NCBI RefSeq assembly: GCF_900110035.1
Contig: NZ_FOCF01000006.1
Span: 62,001-126,000, forward strand
DNA length: 64,000 nt
Direction of reading: 5' to 3'
DNA from: Sphingomonas gellani
GTDB lineage: Bacteria; Pseudomonadota; Alphaproteobacteria; Sphingomonadales; Sphingomonadaceae
Under the pieces are notes generated by a model. The model searched no databases, had not been told where the DNA came from, and saw nothing but the letters and a program-made list of their open reading frames with translations. This document shows, in pieces, positions 17,549-26,075 of the stretch (the first letter of the stretch is position 1; each line of letters opens with the position of its first letter). Position numbers and translations under genes: made by a program.

Positions 17549-18004
17549 ATGCGCATCTATCTCGTGGTCATCGACGACAGTCCGGAGGCGGAGGTCGCCC
17601 TGCGTTTCGCCGCGCGGCGAGCGGTGAAGACCGGCGGCGGGGTGGAGATCCTGTCGCTGGTGCCGCCGCAGGAGTTCATGGCGTTCGGCGGGGTACAGGC
17701 AACGATCGAGCAGGAAGCGCACCAACATGCGGAAGGGCTGGTCGCCGCGGCGGCGGGCACGCTGATCGAGGAGTCCGGCCTGCGCCCCTCCATCACCGTC
17801 CGCGAGGGTGAGGGGCCGAAGGTAATCCGGGAGATGATCGCCGCGAACGGCGACATCGCCGCGCTGGTGCTGGGCGCCGCCGCCAGCGGCGCGCCCGGCC
17901 CGCTGGTCACCCATTTCGCCGGCGCAGATGCCGGCGCGCTGCCCGTACCCGTGATGATCGTGCCCGGTTCGCTGACCCCGGAGGCGATCGACCGACTCAG
18001 TTGA
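17549..18004 (+). CDS. Universal stress protein family protein
   Basis: 151 residues, one Usp alpha/beta domain: [25 protein letters not shown] at the start (shown only to residue 20 as [20 protein letters not shown]), a central helix, and [19 protein letters not shown] near the C-terminus where ATP-binding members carry G-x2-G-x9-G(S/T). That nucleotide motif is degenerate, so ATP binding is doubtful. A GTG one codon upstream is an alternative start. It is 8 bp upstream of the MipA-like gene and probably cotranscribed with it. Confidence 0.8.
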   Translation: MRIYLVVIDDSPEAEVALRFAARRAVKTGGGVEILSLVPPQEFMAFGGVQATIEQEAHQHAEGLVAAAAGTLIEESGLRPSITVREGEGPKVIREMIAANGDIAALVLGAAASGAPGPLVTHFAGADAGALPVPVMIVPGSLTPEAIDRLS

Positions 18005-18012
18005 GGACACCC

Positions 18013-18816
18013 ATGTCGCTACGCATGCTCACCCTTTGCGCCGTTGCAGCCGGAACCGTCGCAGCCGCACTGGCGCAACCCGCCCTTGCTCAGGATGCGA
18101 AGGACGCGCCGCGCCGGTACCGCGTCGCGCTGGGGCCGCAGGTGCTGCCCAGCTATCCCGGTGCGGACGGCTCCAGGTTGCGGCCGTTGATGGACCTCGA
18201 TCGCGCGCGCGGCGACACGCCGTTCCCGTTCGAGGCGCCGGACGAAAGTTTCGGACCCGGCCTGCTTCGAACGAACGGGTTCGAGTTCGGGCCCGCGGTC
18301 GGCCTGGACGGGCGTCGAACGCGCGGGGACACCGACGACCGCCTGCCGCGGATCAGATCGGCCGTGGAGATCGGCGGCTTCGTCAATTACCAGGTCGCAC
18401 CGGCCTTTCGCCTGCGGACGGAGGTGCGGCGCGGCGTTCGCGGCCATCATGGATGGATCAGCACGATCGGTGCCGATTACGTCACACGTGACGCCGATCG
18501 CTGGCTGTTCTCGCTGGGGCCGCGCGTGACGCTGTCGGACGGGCGGTACAACCGCACCTATTTCGGCATCTCTCCGGCCGACGCCGTTGCTGCCGGCCTG
18601 CCAGCCTATCGTCCGGGCGCGGGCCTGCAGGCGCTGGGCGGCACGGCGGGGCTGATCCGGCAATTCACGCCGCATTGGGGCATCTACGCCTACGCCAAAT
18701 ACGACCGGCTCGTCGACGATGTGGGCCGGTCGCCGGTGCTGGCGGCGTTCGGATCGCGCAACCAGATCTCGGGCGGCGCTGCACTGACCTACACCTTCGG
18801 CAAGGGGATGCGCTGA
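18013..18816 (+). CDS. MipA/OmpV family outer membrane protein
   Basis: 267 residues. Signal peptide ends near ALAQPALAQDA. The mature part alternates as an outer membrane beta barrel, with family-like segments YRVALGPQVLPSYPGADG, HHGWISTIGADYVTRDA and a C-terminal strand ISGGAALTYTFGKGMR. A GAGG motif 7 nt upstream supports the ATG at 18013. The function in sphingomonads is unknown; MipA links a lytic transglycosylase and PBP1B in E. coli, which need not apply here. Confidence 0.82.
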   Translation: MSLRMLTLCAVAAGTVAAALAQPALAQDAKDAPRRYRVALGPQVLPSYPGADGSRLRPLMDLDRARGDTPFPFEAPDESFGPGLLRTNGFEFGPAVGLDGRRTRGDTDDRLPRIRSAVEIGGFVNYQVAPAFRLRTEVRRGVRGHHGWISTIGADYVTRDADRWLFSLGPRVTLSDGRYNRTYFGISPADAVAAGLPAYRPGAGLQALGGTAGLIRQFTPHWGIYAYAKYDRLVDDVGRSPVLAAFGSRNQISGGAALTYTFGKGMR

Positions 18817-18839
18817 CCTCTCGCCGGCCCCAAGAGCAA

Positions 18840-18867
18840 TGTCGCCCCGGGTTACCCCGAGGCGACA
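18840..18867. terminator. Bidirectional hairpin between convergent genes
   Basis: TGTCGCC pairs with GGCGACA, with an inner CGGG/CCCG stem, lying between the convergent MipA-like and RcnB-like genes. There is no clear T tract, so this is a probable rather than certain terminator. Confidence 0.55.
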
Positions 18868-18913
18868 CAGCGGACGACCGCGAACGGCCGTCCTCCCCAC
18901 TGCACGAAGGGGA

Positions 18914-19999
18914 TCAGCGGCAGTAGCAGCGCGGCCTTGATGCCCGGCGCTTCCTGTACACCTTGTGCGCGACCGGGCGGCTATAGGTCACGCGGTCCTC
19001 ATAGACGTCGGTCGTCGTCGTGGTGGTCACGACAGGGGCGCTCTGCACCGTCACGGTCGTCGTGCCGCCGCCATAATAGCCGCCGCTGCTGGTGGTCACC
19101 ACCGTGGTCGCCCCATCCGGCGAGGTCCAACTGTTCGGCCCAGCCCAGCCGTTCGGCCCAGCCCAGCTATTTGGCCCAGCATAGTCGGCGCCATAGCCCG
19201 CATAGGGCGCGGGCGGATAAGGCTCCGCCGAGTACGGCGCCACGGGCGGACGCCGACGGCGGCGATCCTGCGACTTGTCGACGGCATAGCCCGCGGCCGC
19301 TCCTACGCCGGCGCCGATCAGCGTCCCGCCCAGCCGATTGCCGCGCCCCGCGATCAGGTTGCCCGCCACGCCGCCCGCCACGGCACCCACGGCCGCGCCG
19401 CCCAGCCCGCTGCTGCGGTCGGCATCATAGCTGCGGTCATAGGCAGGAGGCGGCGGATAGTCCGCGCCGTACCCGTCGCTGTAGCCACCGCTGTACCTGC
19501 CATCGTCATATCCGCGCCCGGCGTCGACGGGCGCAGGGTAGGCAGGCGCGGGATACGTGGCGGCGGTATAGGCGGGACCGCCCAGGCCGTCCCAATCCAG
19601 ACCCGTCACGCTGTCATACACCGACCCGCGCGTGTCGATCAGCACGGCGTCATCATAATATCGCGACCAGTGATACCCCTGCGGCGGCGTCGACAGGCCA
19701 TAGGTCGACCAGTCGTTGACGGCGAAGCGCGGCGCGATCCAATATGTCGGCAGGGCATAGCCGCGCGCCGGCCGGCGGTACGCACTCCAGCCACCGGGCG
19801 CGTTCGATCCGCCCCACCAGCGTCCGTCTACCCGGCTGCCCCAACGGCTGGTCCGCGGTGCCGTCGTCGAAGCAGGCGCCGGGTACGCACCAGGATAGCG
19901 GCGCGCCGTGTCCGGACCACCGACGCGCGTTTGCGCCGTCGCATCCCCGCCGGCCAGCAACGCCATGCCGGCCACTGCGCCGAACAGAAGCATCCGCAT
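18914..19999 (-). CDS. RcnB family protein with glycine-zipper segment
   Basis: 361 residues. Signal peptide (MRMLLFGAVAGMALLAGGDA, cleavage after TAQ). An RcnB-like domain at about 75-150 contains YALPTYWIAPRFAVNDWSTY and PPQGYHWSRYYDDAVLID. A Tyr/Pro/Asp-rich linker leads to a glycine-zipper 2TM segment (GLGGAAVGAVAGGVAGNLIA and GGTLIGAGVGAAAGYAVDK, about 215-260), then GPNSWA-type repeats, a Thr/Val-rich stretch and a basic C-terminus. RcnB was described as a periplasmic nickel/cobalt homeostasis factor; whether this chimera handles metal is unknown. Envelope location is likely. Confidence 0.8.
   Translation of the reverse strand: MRMLLFGAVAGMALLAGGDATAQTRVGGPDTARRYPGAYPAPASTTAPRTSRWGSRVDGRWWGGSNAPGGWSAYRRPARGYALPTYWIAPRFAVNDWSTYGLSTPPQGYHWSRYYDDAVLIDTRGSVYDSVTGLDWDGLGGPAYTAATYPAPAYPAPVDAGRGYDDGRYSGGYSDGYGADYPPPPAYDRSYDADRSSGLGGAAVGAVAGGVAGNLIAGRGNRLGGTLIGAGVGAAAGYAVDKSQDRRRRRPPVAPYSAEPYPPAPYAGYGADYAGPNSWAGPNGWAGPNSWTSPDGATTVVTTSSGGYYGGGTTTVTVQSAPVVTTTTTTDVYEDRVTYSRPVAHKVYRKRRASRPRCYCR
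19133..19186. repeat. Short tandem repeat inside the RcnB-like gene
   Basis: Three imperfect 18-bp units built on GTTCGGCCCAGCCCAG encode the repeated hexapeptide GPNxWA on the minus strand (GPNSWA, GPNGWA, GPNSWT). Length variation between strains is likely at such a site. Confidence 0.6.
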
Positions 20000-20123
20000 C
20001 TCGATCAACTCCCCGTTTGCCAGGCCGAAACCTACCATTACTTGCCGCAACGCGCGATTGGTTACGGCGTTGCTTACCGAACGGCGCGGGGAGCCGCCAG
20101 TCGGTGGGCCGTCCCGAAACGGG

Positions 20124-20606
20124 TCAGCCCAGGCGGTCAGCCAGCAGCGCCGCCACCGCCTCGCACCCGCGTGCATCGTCCGTGTCGAATCGCGCCGGAA
20201 TTGGGCTGTCGAGATCGAGGACACCCAACACCACGCCGTCACGGACCAGCGGCACGACCAGTTCCGACCGGCTCGCCGCGTCGCAGGCGATGTGGCCGGG
20301 AAAGGCGTGGACGTCCTCCACCCGCTGCGTCGCGCGCGTCGCCGCCGCCGTGCCGCACACGCCCTTGCCGACCGGGATGCGGATGCATGCCGCCTTGCCC
20401 TGGAACGGCCCCAGCACCAGCTCACCGTCGACCATCCGGTAAAAGCCGGCCCAGTTCAGGTCGGGCAGGTACTGCCAGATCACCGCCGCCGCGTTTGCCA
20501 TGTTGGCGATGGCATCGGGCTCGTCGGCGGTCAGCGCGTCGACCGCGGCCAGCAGGTCGCGGTACAAATCCTCTTTGCTGCCGGTGGCCACGTCGAACGC
20601 GTACAT
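20124..20606 (-). CDS. msrC: Free methionine-(R)-sulfoxide reductase, GAF domain
   Basis: 160 residues, a single GAF domain of the fRMsr type: NWAGFYRMVDGELVLGPFQG, then IRIPVGKGVCGTAAA and HIACDAASRSELVVPLV, which hold conserved cysteines of the catalytic cycle. It reduces free Met-R-sulfoxide. Its ATG overlaps the stop of arfB (ATGA), and arfB overlaps the RluA-type gene in the same way, so the three are a coupled unit. Confidence 0.85.
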   Translation of the reverse strand: MYAFDVATGSKEDLYRDLLAAVDALTADEPDAIANMANAAAVIWQYLPDLNWAGFYRMVDGELVLGPFQGKAACIRIPVGKGVCGTAAATRATQRVEDVHAFPGHIACDAASRSELVVPLVRDGVVLGVLDLDSPIPARFDTDDARGCEAVAALLADRLG

Positions 20607-21004
20607 CAGTCGGTCCTTACCTTTCCACGCGCGGCCTTGATCGCGCCGCGTCCCTTTTTCTCGTCCACGCGCTTCGCCTTGGCGGACCGGCTGGGCTTCG
20701 TCTTCACCCGCCTCGCCTCACGCTTTTCCGCCTCGGTGAGGAGTTCGGCCAGTCGTTGGCGCGCATCCTGCCGGTTCGCCTCCTGCGTCCGGTATCGCCG
20801 CGCCGTCAGCACCAGCGTCCCGCCGCTCGTCAGCCGACTGCCCGCCAGCACCTTCAACCGCCGATAGGTTTCCGGATGCAGGCCCAAGCGGAAGACATCG
20901 ACGCGCAGCTGGCACGCGGTCGCCACCTTGTTGACATTCTGTCCGCCCGGACCGGTCGCCGCCAGGAAGCGTTCGTCGATCGCCTCCTCCGGCACGGGGA
21001 TCAT
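20606..21004 (-). CDS. arfB: Alternative ribosome rescue factor / peptidyl-tRNA hydrolase ArfB
   Basis: 132 residues. The release-factor GGQ motif is at residues 20-22 (ATGPGGQNVNKVATA), followed by the RF-like domain and a basic C-terminal tail (KTKPSRSAKAKRVDEKKGRG) that in this family inserts into the empty mRNA channel of stalled ribosomes. It hydrolyses peptidyl-tRNA on non-stop complexes. Four-base ATGA overlaps join it to the RluA-type gene upstream and msrC downstream. Confidence 0.9.
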   Translation of the reverse strand: MIPVPEEAIDERFLAATGPGGQNVNKVATACQLRVDVFRLGLHPETYRRLKVLAGSRLTSGGTLVLTARRYRTQEANRQDARQRLAELLTEAEKREARRVKTKPSRSAKAKRVDEKKGRGAIKAARGKVRTD

Positions 21005-21657
21005 CCCAGAAGCTCCGCCGGCCATTCGCCGAACCGAGCTGGCAAGGGCGCCTCCGCCACGATCGCCGGCTTGGCACCGCGCGGCACGGTCAGCGCGGCC
21101 GCATGCAGCAACATGCCGGCCCGGTCGGCGCGGCCGTACACCGGGTCGCCAGTCACCGGCACGCCCAGCCCGCTTGCCGCATGAACGCGGATCTGGTGGG
21201 TGCGCCCTGTGTGGGGGAGGAACTCCACCATCGCACGCCCGTCGCGCACGCCGAGCAGCCGCCAGTCGGTGCGCGCCGCCTTGCCCTTCGGATCGGCGAC
21301 CATGCGCCATCCTTCCTCGACGCTGGACACCTTGGCGAGCGGCAGGTCGATCGTACCACTTTCGCCCTGCGGCACCCCGTCGAGCACAGCCAGGTACCGC
21401 TTCTGCACCTCCCCACGCTCGAACGCCTGGCCGAATCGCGCACCCGCCTTCGGATTGCGCGCCAGCAACAGGCAACCGCTGGTGTCGCGGTCCAGACGGT
21501 GCACGGCGGTCGGCCAGCGTTGAAAGCCTAGGCGCAGCGCCTCCAGATGGTTTTCCAGGCTGAGCGATCCATCACGCGGGCGGTCGACGGGCAGCCCGGC
21601 GGGCTTGTCGATCACCAACGCCTCGCCATCGATGAACAAGATACGGTCGGGGTCCAT
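21001..21657 (-). CDS. RluA family pseudouridine synthase
   Basis: 218 residues. The catalytic motif HRLDRDTSGCLLLARN is near residue 53 (catalytic Asp56), with VIDKPAGLPVDRP upstream and LPHTGRTHQIRVHAASGLG and PVTGDPVYG downstream. There is no S4 domain, so it resembles the short RluA/TruC branch that modifies rRNA or tRNA; the target cannot be read from sequence. The chosen ATG begins MDPDRILFIDGEALV. Confidence 0.88.
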   Translation of the reverse strand: MDPDRILFIDGEALVIDKPAGLPVDRPRDGSLSLENHLEALRLGFQRWPTAVHRLDRDTSGCLLLARNPKAGARFGQAFERGEVQKRYLAVLDGVPQGESGTIDLPLAKVSSVEEGWRMVADPKGKAARTDWRLLGVRDGRAMVEFLPHTGRTHQIRVHAASGLGVPVTGDPVYGRADRAGMLLHAAALTVPRGAKPAIVAEAPLPARFGEWPAELLG

Positions 21658-21705
21658 GTCCACTCGCCCTTGCCACTCCCGCGCGCGCCATGCCAGTGCC
21701 ACGTC

Positions 21706-22401
21706 ATGCGCCGCTCCCATCCCGCTCTCCGTCCGGTGACCGTCCTGCGCGGTCTCGCCATGTTCGCCCTGGCTCTCCCGGCCGACGCGCTGGCACAGGG
21801 GTGCGAGGCGCGGGCGCCGGTTTCCGCCGACGGACGCATGCTGGGGCACCTGCCCTATGGCGAGGCAGCGGCCGCCGACCTGATCTCCGCGCCGGACGGC
21901 TTTGGCTTGCGCGGCGGGTGCCGCATCCGGCGAGAGGTGCTGGCCGATCTGCAACGCCTTCTCGCCGCCGCCAGCGCGGACCCGTCCACGCGCGGCACCC
22001 TGCGCGCGGTGTCGTGCCATCGCGGCATTGCGTGGCAACAGTCGGTGTTCTGTCGGGAGTTCAATCCGAATGCCGCCGACCGCGCGATCTCCGTCGCGCC
22101 GCCGGGCCACAGCGAGCATTCCACCGGCTATGCCATCGATTTCGCGATCCGCCCGTCGCCCAATTGTCCCGATGCGGAGGCGTGCATGGCCGCGCTGCCG
22201 GCGGCGAAATGGCTGCGCATCAACGCGCCGAGATACGGGTTCGAACAATCCTTCCCCGGCGGCAACAAACAGGGCGTCAAGTGGGAACCGTGGCACTGGC
22301 GCTGGGTCGGCACATCCGCCACCGCGCCCGGTGCGGCGCGCGCACGGTTCCTGTTCGCACGGGCCCGGCGGGACTTCCCCGCCGAACCCGCCGTCGATTG
22401 A
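21706..22401 (+). CDS. D-alanyl-D-alanine carboxypeptidase family protein (VanY-like, M15B)
   Basis: 231 residues with a signal peptide (LRGLAMFALALPADALAQ). The zinc-peptidase motifs are present: HSEHSTGYAIDFA (metal His and Asp) and KWEPWHWRW (catalytic Glu and metal His). Cysteines are unusually frequent (GCEAR, GGCRIR, SCHRG, FCREF, NCPDAEAC), suggesting disulfides in the periplasm. It is predicted to trim peptidoglycan stem peptides. Ends 4 bp from the convergent wrbA. Confidence 0.85.
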   Translation: MRRSHPALRPVTVLRGLAMFALALPADALAQGCEARAPVSADGRMLGHLPYGEAAAADLISAPDGFGLRGGCRIRREVLADLQRLLAAASADPSTRGTLRAVSCHRGIAWQQSVFCREFNPNAADRAISVAPPGHSEHSTGYAIDFAIRPSPNCPDAEACMAALPAAKWLRINAPRYGFEQSFPGGNKQGVKWEPWHWRWVGTSATAPGAARARFLFARARRDFPAEPAVD

Positions 22402-22405
22402 ATGA

Positions 22406-23008
22406 TCAGCCCTTCAGCTTGCCGGCGACCTCCGCCACCCGGCGGCCCTGATAGCGGGCGCCGTCCAGCTCCACGTCGCTCGGCTGGCGCTGACCGTCGC
22501 TGCCCGCGATCGTGCTGGCGCCGTAAGGGGTCGCGCCATGCGCCTCACCCGCGCCGGCATGCCCCTCGAATCCGTAATCCAGGCCGACGATCACCATGCC
22601 ATGATGCATCAGATTGGTGATGATGGAGAACAGCGTCGTCTCCTGCCCGCCATGCTGGGTGGCGGTGGAGGTGAAGGCGGCGCCGACCTTTCCGGCCAGC
22701 GCGCCCTTGAACCACAGCGGCCCGGTGGTGTCCCAGAATGCCGCCATCTGGCTGGGCATGCGGCCGAACCGGGTCGGCGCGCCGACGATCACGGCATCAT
22801 AATCGGCCAGGGCATCGGGCGACTCGATCTCCGCATGCGCGGTGTCGGTCTTGAAGTGAGCGGCCTCAACCACCGCCGCCGGCGCGGTTTCCGCGACGCG
22901 ACGGATGTCGACCTCCGCCCCCACTCCACGTGCGCCCTCCGCGACCGCGTCGGCCAGCTTTTCGATATGGCCATAGGACGAGTAGTACAGCACCAGAACC
23001 TTGGTCAT
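22406..23008 (-). CDS. wrbA: NAD(P)H:quinone oxidoreductase WrbA (flavodoxin-like)
   Basis: 200 residues. FMN phosphate loop [12 protein letters not shown], then [21 protein letters not shown] and [20 protein letters not shown], which are diagnostic for WrbA. It reduces quinones by two electrons and protects against redox stress. Two ATGs sit in tandem; the second gives a 6-nt spacing to AAGGAG and is preferred. It is downstream of the pirin gene on the same strand, separated by 39 bp. Confidence 0.92.
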   Translation of the reverse strand: MTKVLVLYYSSYGHIEKLADAVAEGARGVGAEVDIRRVAETAPAAVVEAAHFKTDTAHAEIESPDALADYDAVIVGAPTRFGRMPSQMAAFWDTTGPLWFKGALAGKVGAAFTSTATQHGGQETTLFSIITNLMHHGMVIVGLDYGFEGHAGAGEAHGATPYGASTIAGSDGQRQPSDVELDGARYQGRRVAEVAGKLKG

Positions 23009-23047
23009 CATTCGCTCCTTTGTGTTCGTCAAAATCCGTTTGGGACG

Positions 23048-23785
23048 TCAGTCGGCATCGACCAGAACGATCTCCGCGTCATCCAGCGCCACGATCGTCA
23101 CGGTGCGCCCGCCGTAAATCGCTACGCCGTCTCGCGTCTCGATCCGCTCGCCATCCAGCGACACCGCGCCGCTGGCCGAGACCAGATAGGCGTGGCGCCC
23201 CTCGCCCACCGTATGGCTGACGCTTTCGCCGGCCTTCAGCGTCGCGCCCATCACCCGTGCGTCGGCCCGGATCGGCAGCGCCTCCCCATCCTCGGCAAAG
23301 CCGGACGCCAGCGTCACCAGCCGCCCGCTCCGCTCGCCTCGCGGAAAGGGCTTGGCGCCCCAGCTCGGCGAACCGCCGGCCCGCTTGGGCTCGATCCAGA
23401 TCTGGAAGATGCGCGTCGTGTCCCCTTCCAGGTTGTATTCGGAATGGCGCACGCCGGTGCCGGCGCTCATCACCTGCACGTCGCCGGCCACGGTGCGGCC
23501 CTGGTTGCCCATCGAGTCGCGGTGCGTGATCGCCCCTTCGCGGACGAAGGTGATGATCTCCATGTCGCGATGCGGGTGCGGCGGAAAGCCGGTGCCCGCC
23601 GCGATGGCGTCGTCGTTCCACACGCGGATCGCGCCCCACCCCATGCGGGCTGGGTCGTAATAGTTGGCGAACGAGAAATGATGCCGCGCGTCCAGCCAGC
23701 CATGATCGGCATGGCCAAGCGTTGCGAAGGGGCGGCGGTCGATGCCGGTGTCGGCTTCATGTCGGACAGACGTGGTGGCGGTCAT
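23048..23785 (-). CDS. Pirin family protein
   Basis: 245 residues, bicupin. The N-terminal cupin carries the metal-binding GFPPHPHRDMEIIT and GTGVRHSEYN motifs, and IFQIWIEPKRAG follows; the C-terminal cupin ends in LVDAD. Several bacterial pirins are quercetin 2,3-dioxygenases. An AAGGAGG ribosome binding site precedes the ATG. Divergently transcribed from a LysR-type regulator, which likely controls it, with wrbA as the second gene of the operon. Confidence 0.92.
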   Translation of the reverse strand: MTATTSVRHEADTGIDRRPFATLGHADHGWLDARHHFSFANYYDPARMGWGAIRVWNDDAIAAGTGFPPHPHRDMEIITFVREGAITHRDSMGNQGRTVAGDVQVMSAGTGVRHSEYNLEGDTTRIFQIWIEPKRAGGSPSWGAKPFPRGERSGRLVTLASGFAEDGEALPIRADARVMGATLKAGESVSHTVGEGRHAYLVSASGAVSLDGERIETRDGVAIYGGRTVTIVALDDAEIVLVDAD

Positions 23786-23847
23786 GATGGAACCTCCTTG
23801 TTGGCGCCAACATAGGACCGGCGCACGGGTCGGAGAACCGAAACGCT

Positions 23848-23864
23848 GGAAACCGATCGTTTCC
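23848..23864. promoter_or_regulatory. Inverted-repeat operator between pirin and LysR genes
   Basis: GGAAAC, five bases, GTTTCC, located 17 bp before the LysR-type gene and 62 bp before the pirin start. LysR regulators usually bind a T-N11-A type dyad in the shared intergenic region, so this is the best operator candidate for the pair. Confidence 0.6.
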
Positions 23865-23881
23865 CGCAATACGATGCCGGC

Positions 23882-24808
23882 ATGCGCTTGCCCGATCTGG
23901 AAGCCTGGGCGATCTTCGCCTCGGTCGTGGAACACCGCTCGTTCAGCGGGGCGGCCGACGCGATCGGATTGAGCAAGGCGACGGTGTCCAAGGCGATCGC
24001 CCGGCTGGAGGCGAGTCTCGGCCAGTCGCTGTTCCATCGCACCTCGCGCCGCTTGGCGCTGACCGAGGCGGGCCGTCCGCTGGCGGACCATGCCCGCCGT
24101 ATCCTGGCGGAGGCGATCGCCGCCGAAGAGGCCGCGCGCGACGGCGCCAGCGCGCCCGCAGGCCGCATCCGGGTCGCCGCACCGATGAGCTTCGGCGTAA
24201 CCAGCGTGTCGCCGCTGCTGGCCGAGTTCCTGCACGCCCATCCCGGTGTCGAGATCGACCTGCACCTGTCGGATGCGCGGGTCGACATCGTTGCGGAGGG
24301 GTTCGACATCGCGCTCCGCATCGCGGACCTGCCCGACAGCTCCCTGCGCGCCCGCCGGCTGTGCGGCATCCAGGTTCATGTCTGCGCCTCGCCCGCTTAT
24401 CTCGCCGCCCATGGCACGCCGCGCCACCCGGCCGAGCTGGGCGATCACCGTCTGCTCGGCTATTCCAACATTCCCGGCCCATGGCATTTCCGACGTGCGG
24501 ACGGGGCGGAGGTGGCGGTCCGCCCGGCCGGACCGCTGACCGCGAACACGGGGGATGCGCTAATCCCGGCGCTGCTCTGCGGGCTGGGCATCGCCAGCCT
24601 GCCCGGCTTCATCGTCGGCCCGCATATCGCATCCGGCGCACTTTCCCCGATCCTGATCGACTGGACGCCGCCGCCGGTCGGGCTGCACCTGCTCACCCCG
24701 CCCAGCCCGCTCCGCCCGGCGCGGGTGGAGGCGCTGATCGCCTTCCTCGCGGAGCATCTGCGGGATCCGTGTGCGACTGTTGCGCGGAGCGACGATGTGC
24801 CACGGTGA
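23882..24808 (+). CDS. LysR family transcriptional regulator
   Basis: 308 residues. Winged helix at 1-65 (FASVVEHRSFSGAADAIGLS, KATVSKAIARLEASLGQSLF, HRTSRRLALTEAG) and a periplasmic-binding-like effector domain (RIRVAAPMSFGVTSVSPLL, IALRIADLPDSSL). The subfamily resembles regulators that sit beside pirin and quinone reductase genes. Probable regulator of the divergent pirin-wrbA operon and of itself. Confidence 0.9.
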   Translation: MRLPDLEAWAIFASVVEHRSFSGAADAIGLSKATVSKAIARLEASLGQSLFHRTSRRLALTEAGRPLADHARRILAEAIAAEEAARDGASAPAGRIRVAAPMSFGVTSVSPLLAEFLHAHPGVEIDLHLSDARVDIVAEGFDIALRIADLPDSSLRARRLCGIQVHVCASPAYLAAHGTPRHPAELGDHRLLGYSNIPGPWHFRRADGAEVAVRPAGPLTANTGDALIPALLCGLGIASLPGFIVGPHIASGALSPILIDWTPPPVGLHLLTPPSPLRPARVEALIAFLAEHLRDPCATVARSDDVPR

Positions 24809-24886
24809 CCGGATGCCCCGCATTCGTCACCGTGATCCTGCTCCTTACGAATCGTACCTGTCGCGCCCGCTGAGGTCGTCGCCCGC

Positions 24887-25981
24887 ATGAAGCGGCTCGC
24901 CCCGGATGCCGAGGATGCGCGCTTCATCCGCCGGGTCCTGATCCTCCTGACGATCGCCGCTGTCGTCGCCGCGCTGATCCGGGCCGGTGACCTGCTGATC
25001 CTGGCGTTCGGTTCCATGCTCGGCGCGATCGCCATCCACGCGCTGGCCGACCTGTATCGCCACCATCTGCGCGCGCCGCGCAAGCTGGCGCTCGGGCTGG
25101 GCATGGCGACGGCGCTCGGCGTGATCGGTTTTCTCGGCTGGCTGTTCGGTGTCGCGTTCCGCGAACAGGTGGACATCCTGGTCACGCGCCTGCCCGGCAT
25201 ATTGGACCAGTTCGCCGCCTGGGCATCGAAAGGGGCGGTCGGGGCCAAGCTGGTAGATGCCGTGCGCTCCGCCTATGCCGGCAGCCAGGCCGCGCAGGAT
25301 GTCGGCGGACTCGCCCGCGGTGCGGGTGAGCTGGCGCTCAACGCCCTGCTGCTGCTGGTCGGCGCGATCTTCTTCGCCGCCGATCCAAAGGTCTATGAGC
25401 GCGGGTTCCTGCTGCTGATCCCGCCGTCCAACCGCGCGGCGTTCGAGGACGCGCTGTTCGATACCGCCTCCACGCTGCGCCTGTGGTTGCGTGCGCAGTT
25501 GATCCAGATGACCACCATGGGCGTGGCGGTCGGCATCGGCCTGTGGATCGCGGGCGTTCCCTCGGCGGCGGCGCTCGGCCTGCTTGCCGGCCTGTCGGAG
25601 TTCATTCCCTATATCGGCCCCACCGCCGCGATGCTGCCGGCGCTGGGACTCGCCGCGACGAAGGGGACCGGGCCGATCATCGGCACGCTGGTCACCTATG
25701 CCGTGGTCCGCCTGATCCAGTCCAACGCGATCACTCCGTTCGTCACCAGCCGCGTGGTGGCGATCCCGCCGGCGATGACGTTGTTCGTCATCATCGGTAT
25801 CGGTTACGTCTTCGGACTGTTCGGCCTGTTCTTCTCCGCGGCGCTGCTTGTCGTGATCTACACCCTGATTCGCAGCCTGTATCTGCGCGACGTGCTGGGG
25901 GAGGACATTCCCCGAGCCGAACACCAGACCTTGCTTTCCCCGCCAGAAATGCCGCGTGAGTCACGGGGAAGGCTGGATTAA
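24887..25981 (+). CDS. AI-2E family transporter (PerM/UPF0118)
   Basis: 364 residues with about seven to eight hydrophobic helices. Family features include the central AIFFAADPKVYERGFLLLIP, the segment GLLAGLSEFIPYIGP and PFVTSRVVAIPPAMTLFVII near the C-terminus. Members of the family export diverse substrates; autoinducer-2 transport is not implied. Its stop codon overlaps a CtrA box, so the ctrA promoter region begins inside the gene end. Confidence 0.9.
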   Translation: MKRLAPDAEDARFIRRVLILLTIAAVVAALIRAGDLLILAFGSMLGAIAIHALADLYRHHLRAPRKLALGLGMATALGVIGFLGWLFGVAFREQVDILVTRLPGILDQFAAWASKGAVGAKLVDAVRSAYAGSQAAQDVGGLARGAGELALNALLLLVGAIFFAADPKVYERGFLLLIPPSNRAAFEDALFDTASTLRLWLRAQLIQMTTMGVAVGIGLWIAGVPSAAALGLLAGLSEFIPYIGPTAAMLPALGLAATKGTGPIIGTLVTYAVVRLIQSNAITPFVTSRVVAIPPAMTLFVIIGIGYVFGLFGLFFSAALLVVIYTLIRSLYLRDVLGEDIPRAEHQTLLSPPEMPRESRGRLD

Positions 25982-25992
25982 TCGCGAATTAA
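25958..25992 (+). promoter_or_regulatory. ctrA promoter region: GANTC site and CtrA box
   Basis: A GANTC methylation site (GAGTC, 25958-25962) is followed by TTAA, seven bases, TTAA at 25978-25992, which is an exact CtrA binding box. A further half site, GGTTAA at 26016-26021, forms an inverted partner of the TTAACC at 25989. In Caulobacter, CtrA autoregulation and CcrM methylation control ctrA in this way; the arrangement suggests the same circuit here. Confidence 0.8.
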
Positions 25993-26075
25993 CCTTTTGC
26001 GTTCAGATGTGCGTTGGTTAATGAATTCGGGTCGGCCTGCGAATGGAACAGCGGGCCGCAACGGGGGACATGCTG

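Noticed and set aside
18270..18300. GGTTCGAGTTCG, resembling a tRNA T-loop
   Set aside because: No acceptor or anticodon stem can be built around it and it lies inside the MipA/OmpV reading frame.
18965..21184. 739-codon open frame on the plus strand
   Set aside because: Antisense to the RcnB-like, msrC, arfB and RluA-type genes, all with recognised motifs; composition is Arg/Ala/Pro noise.
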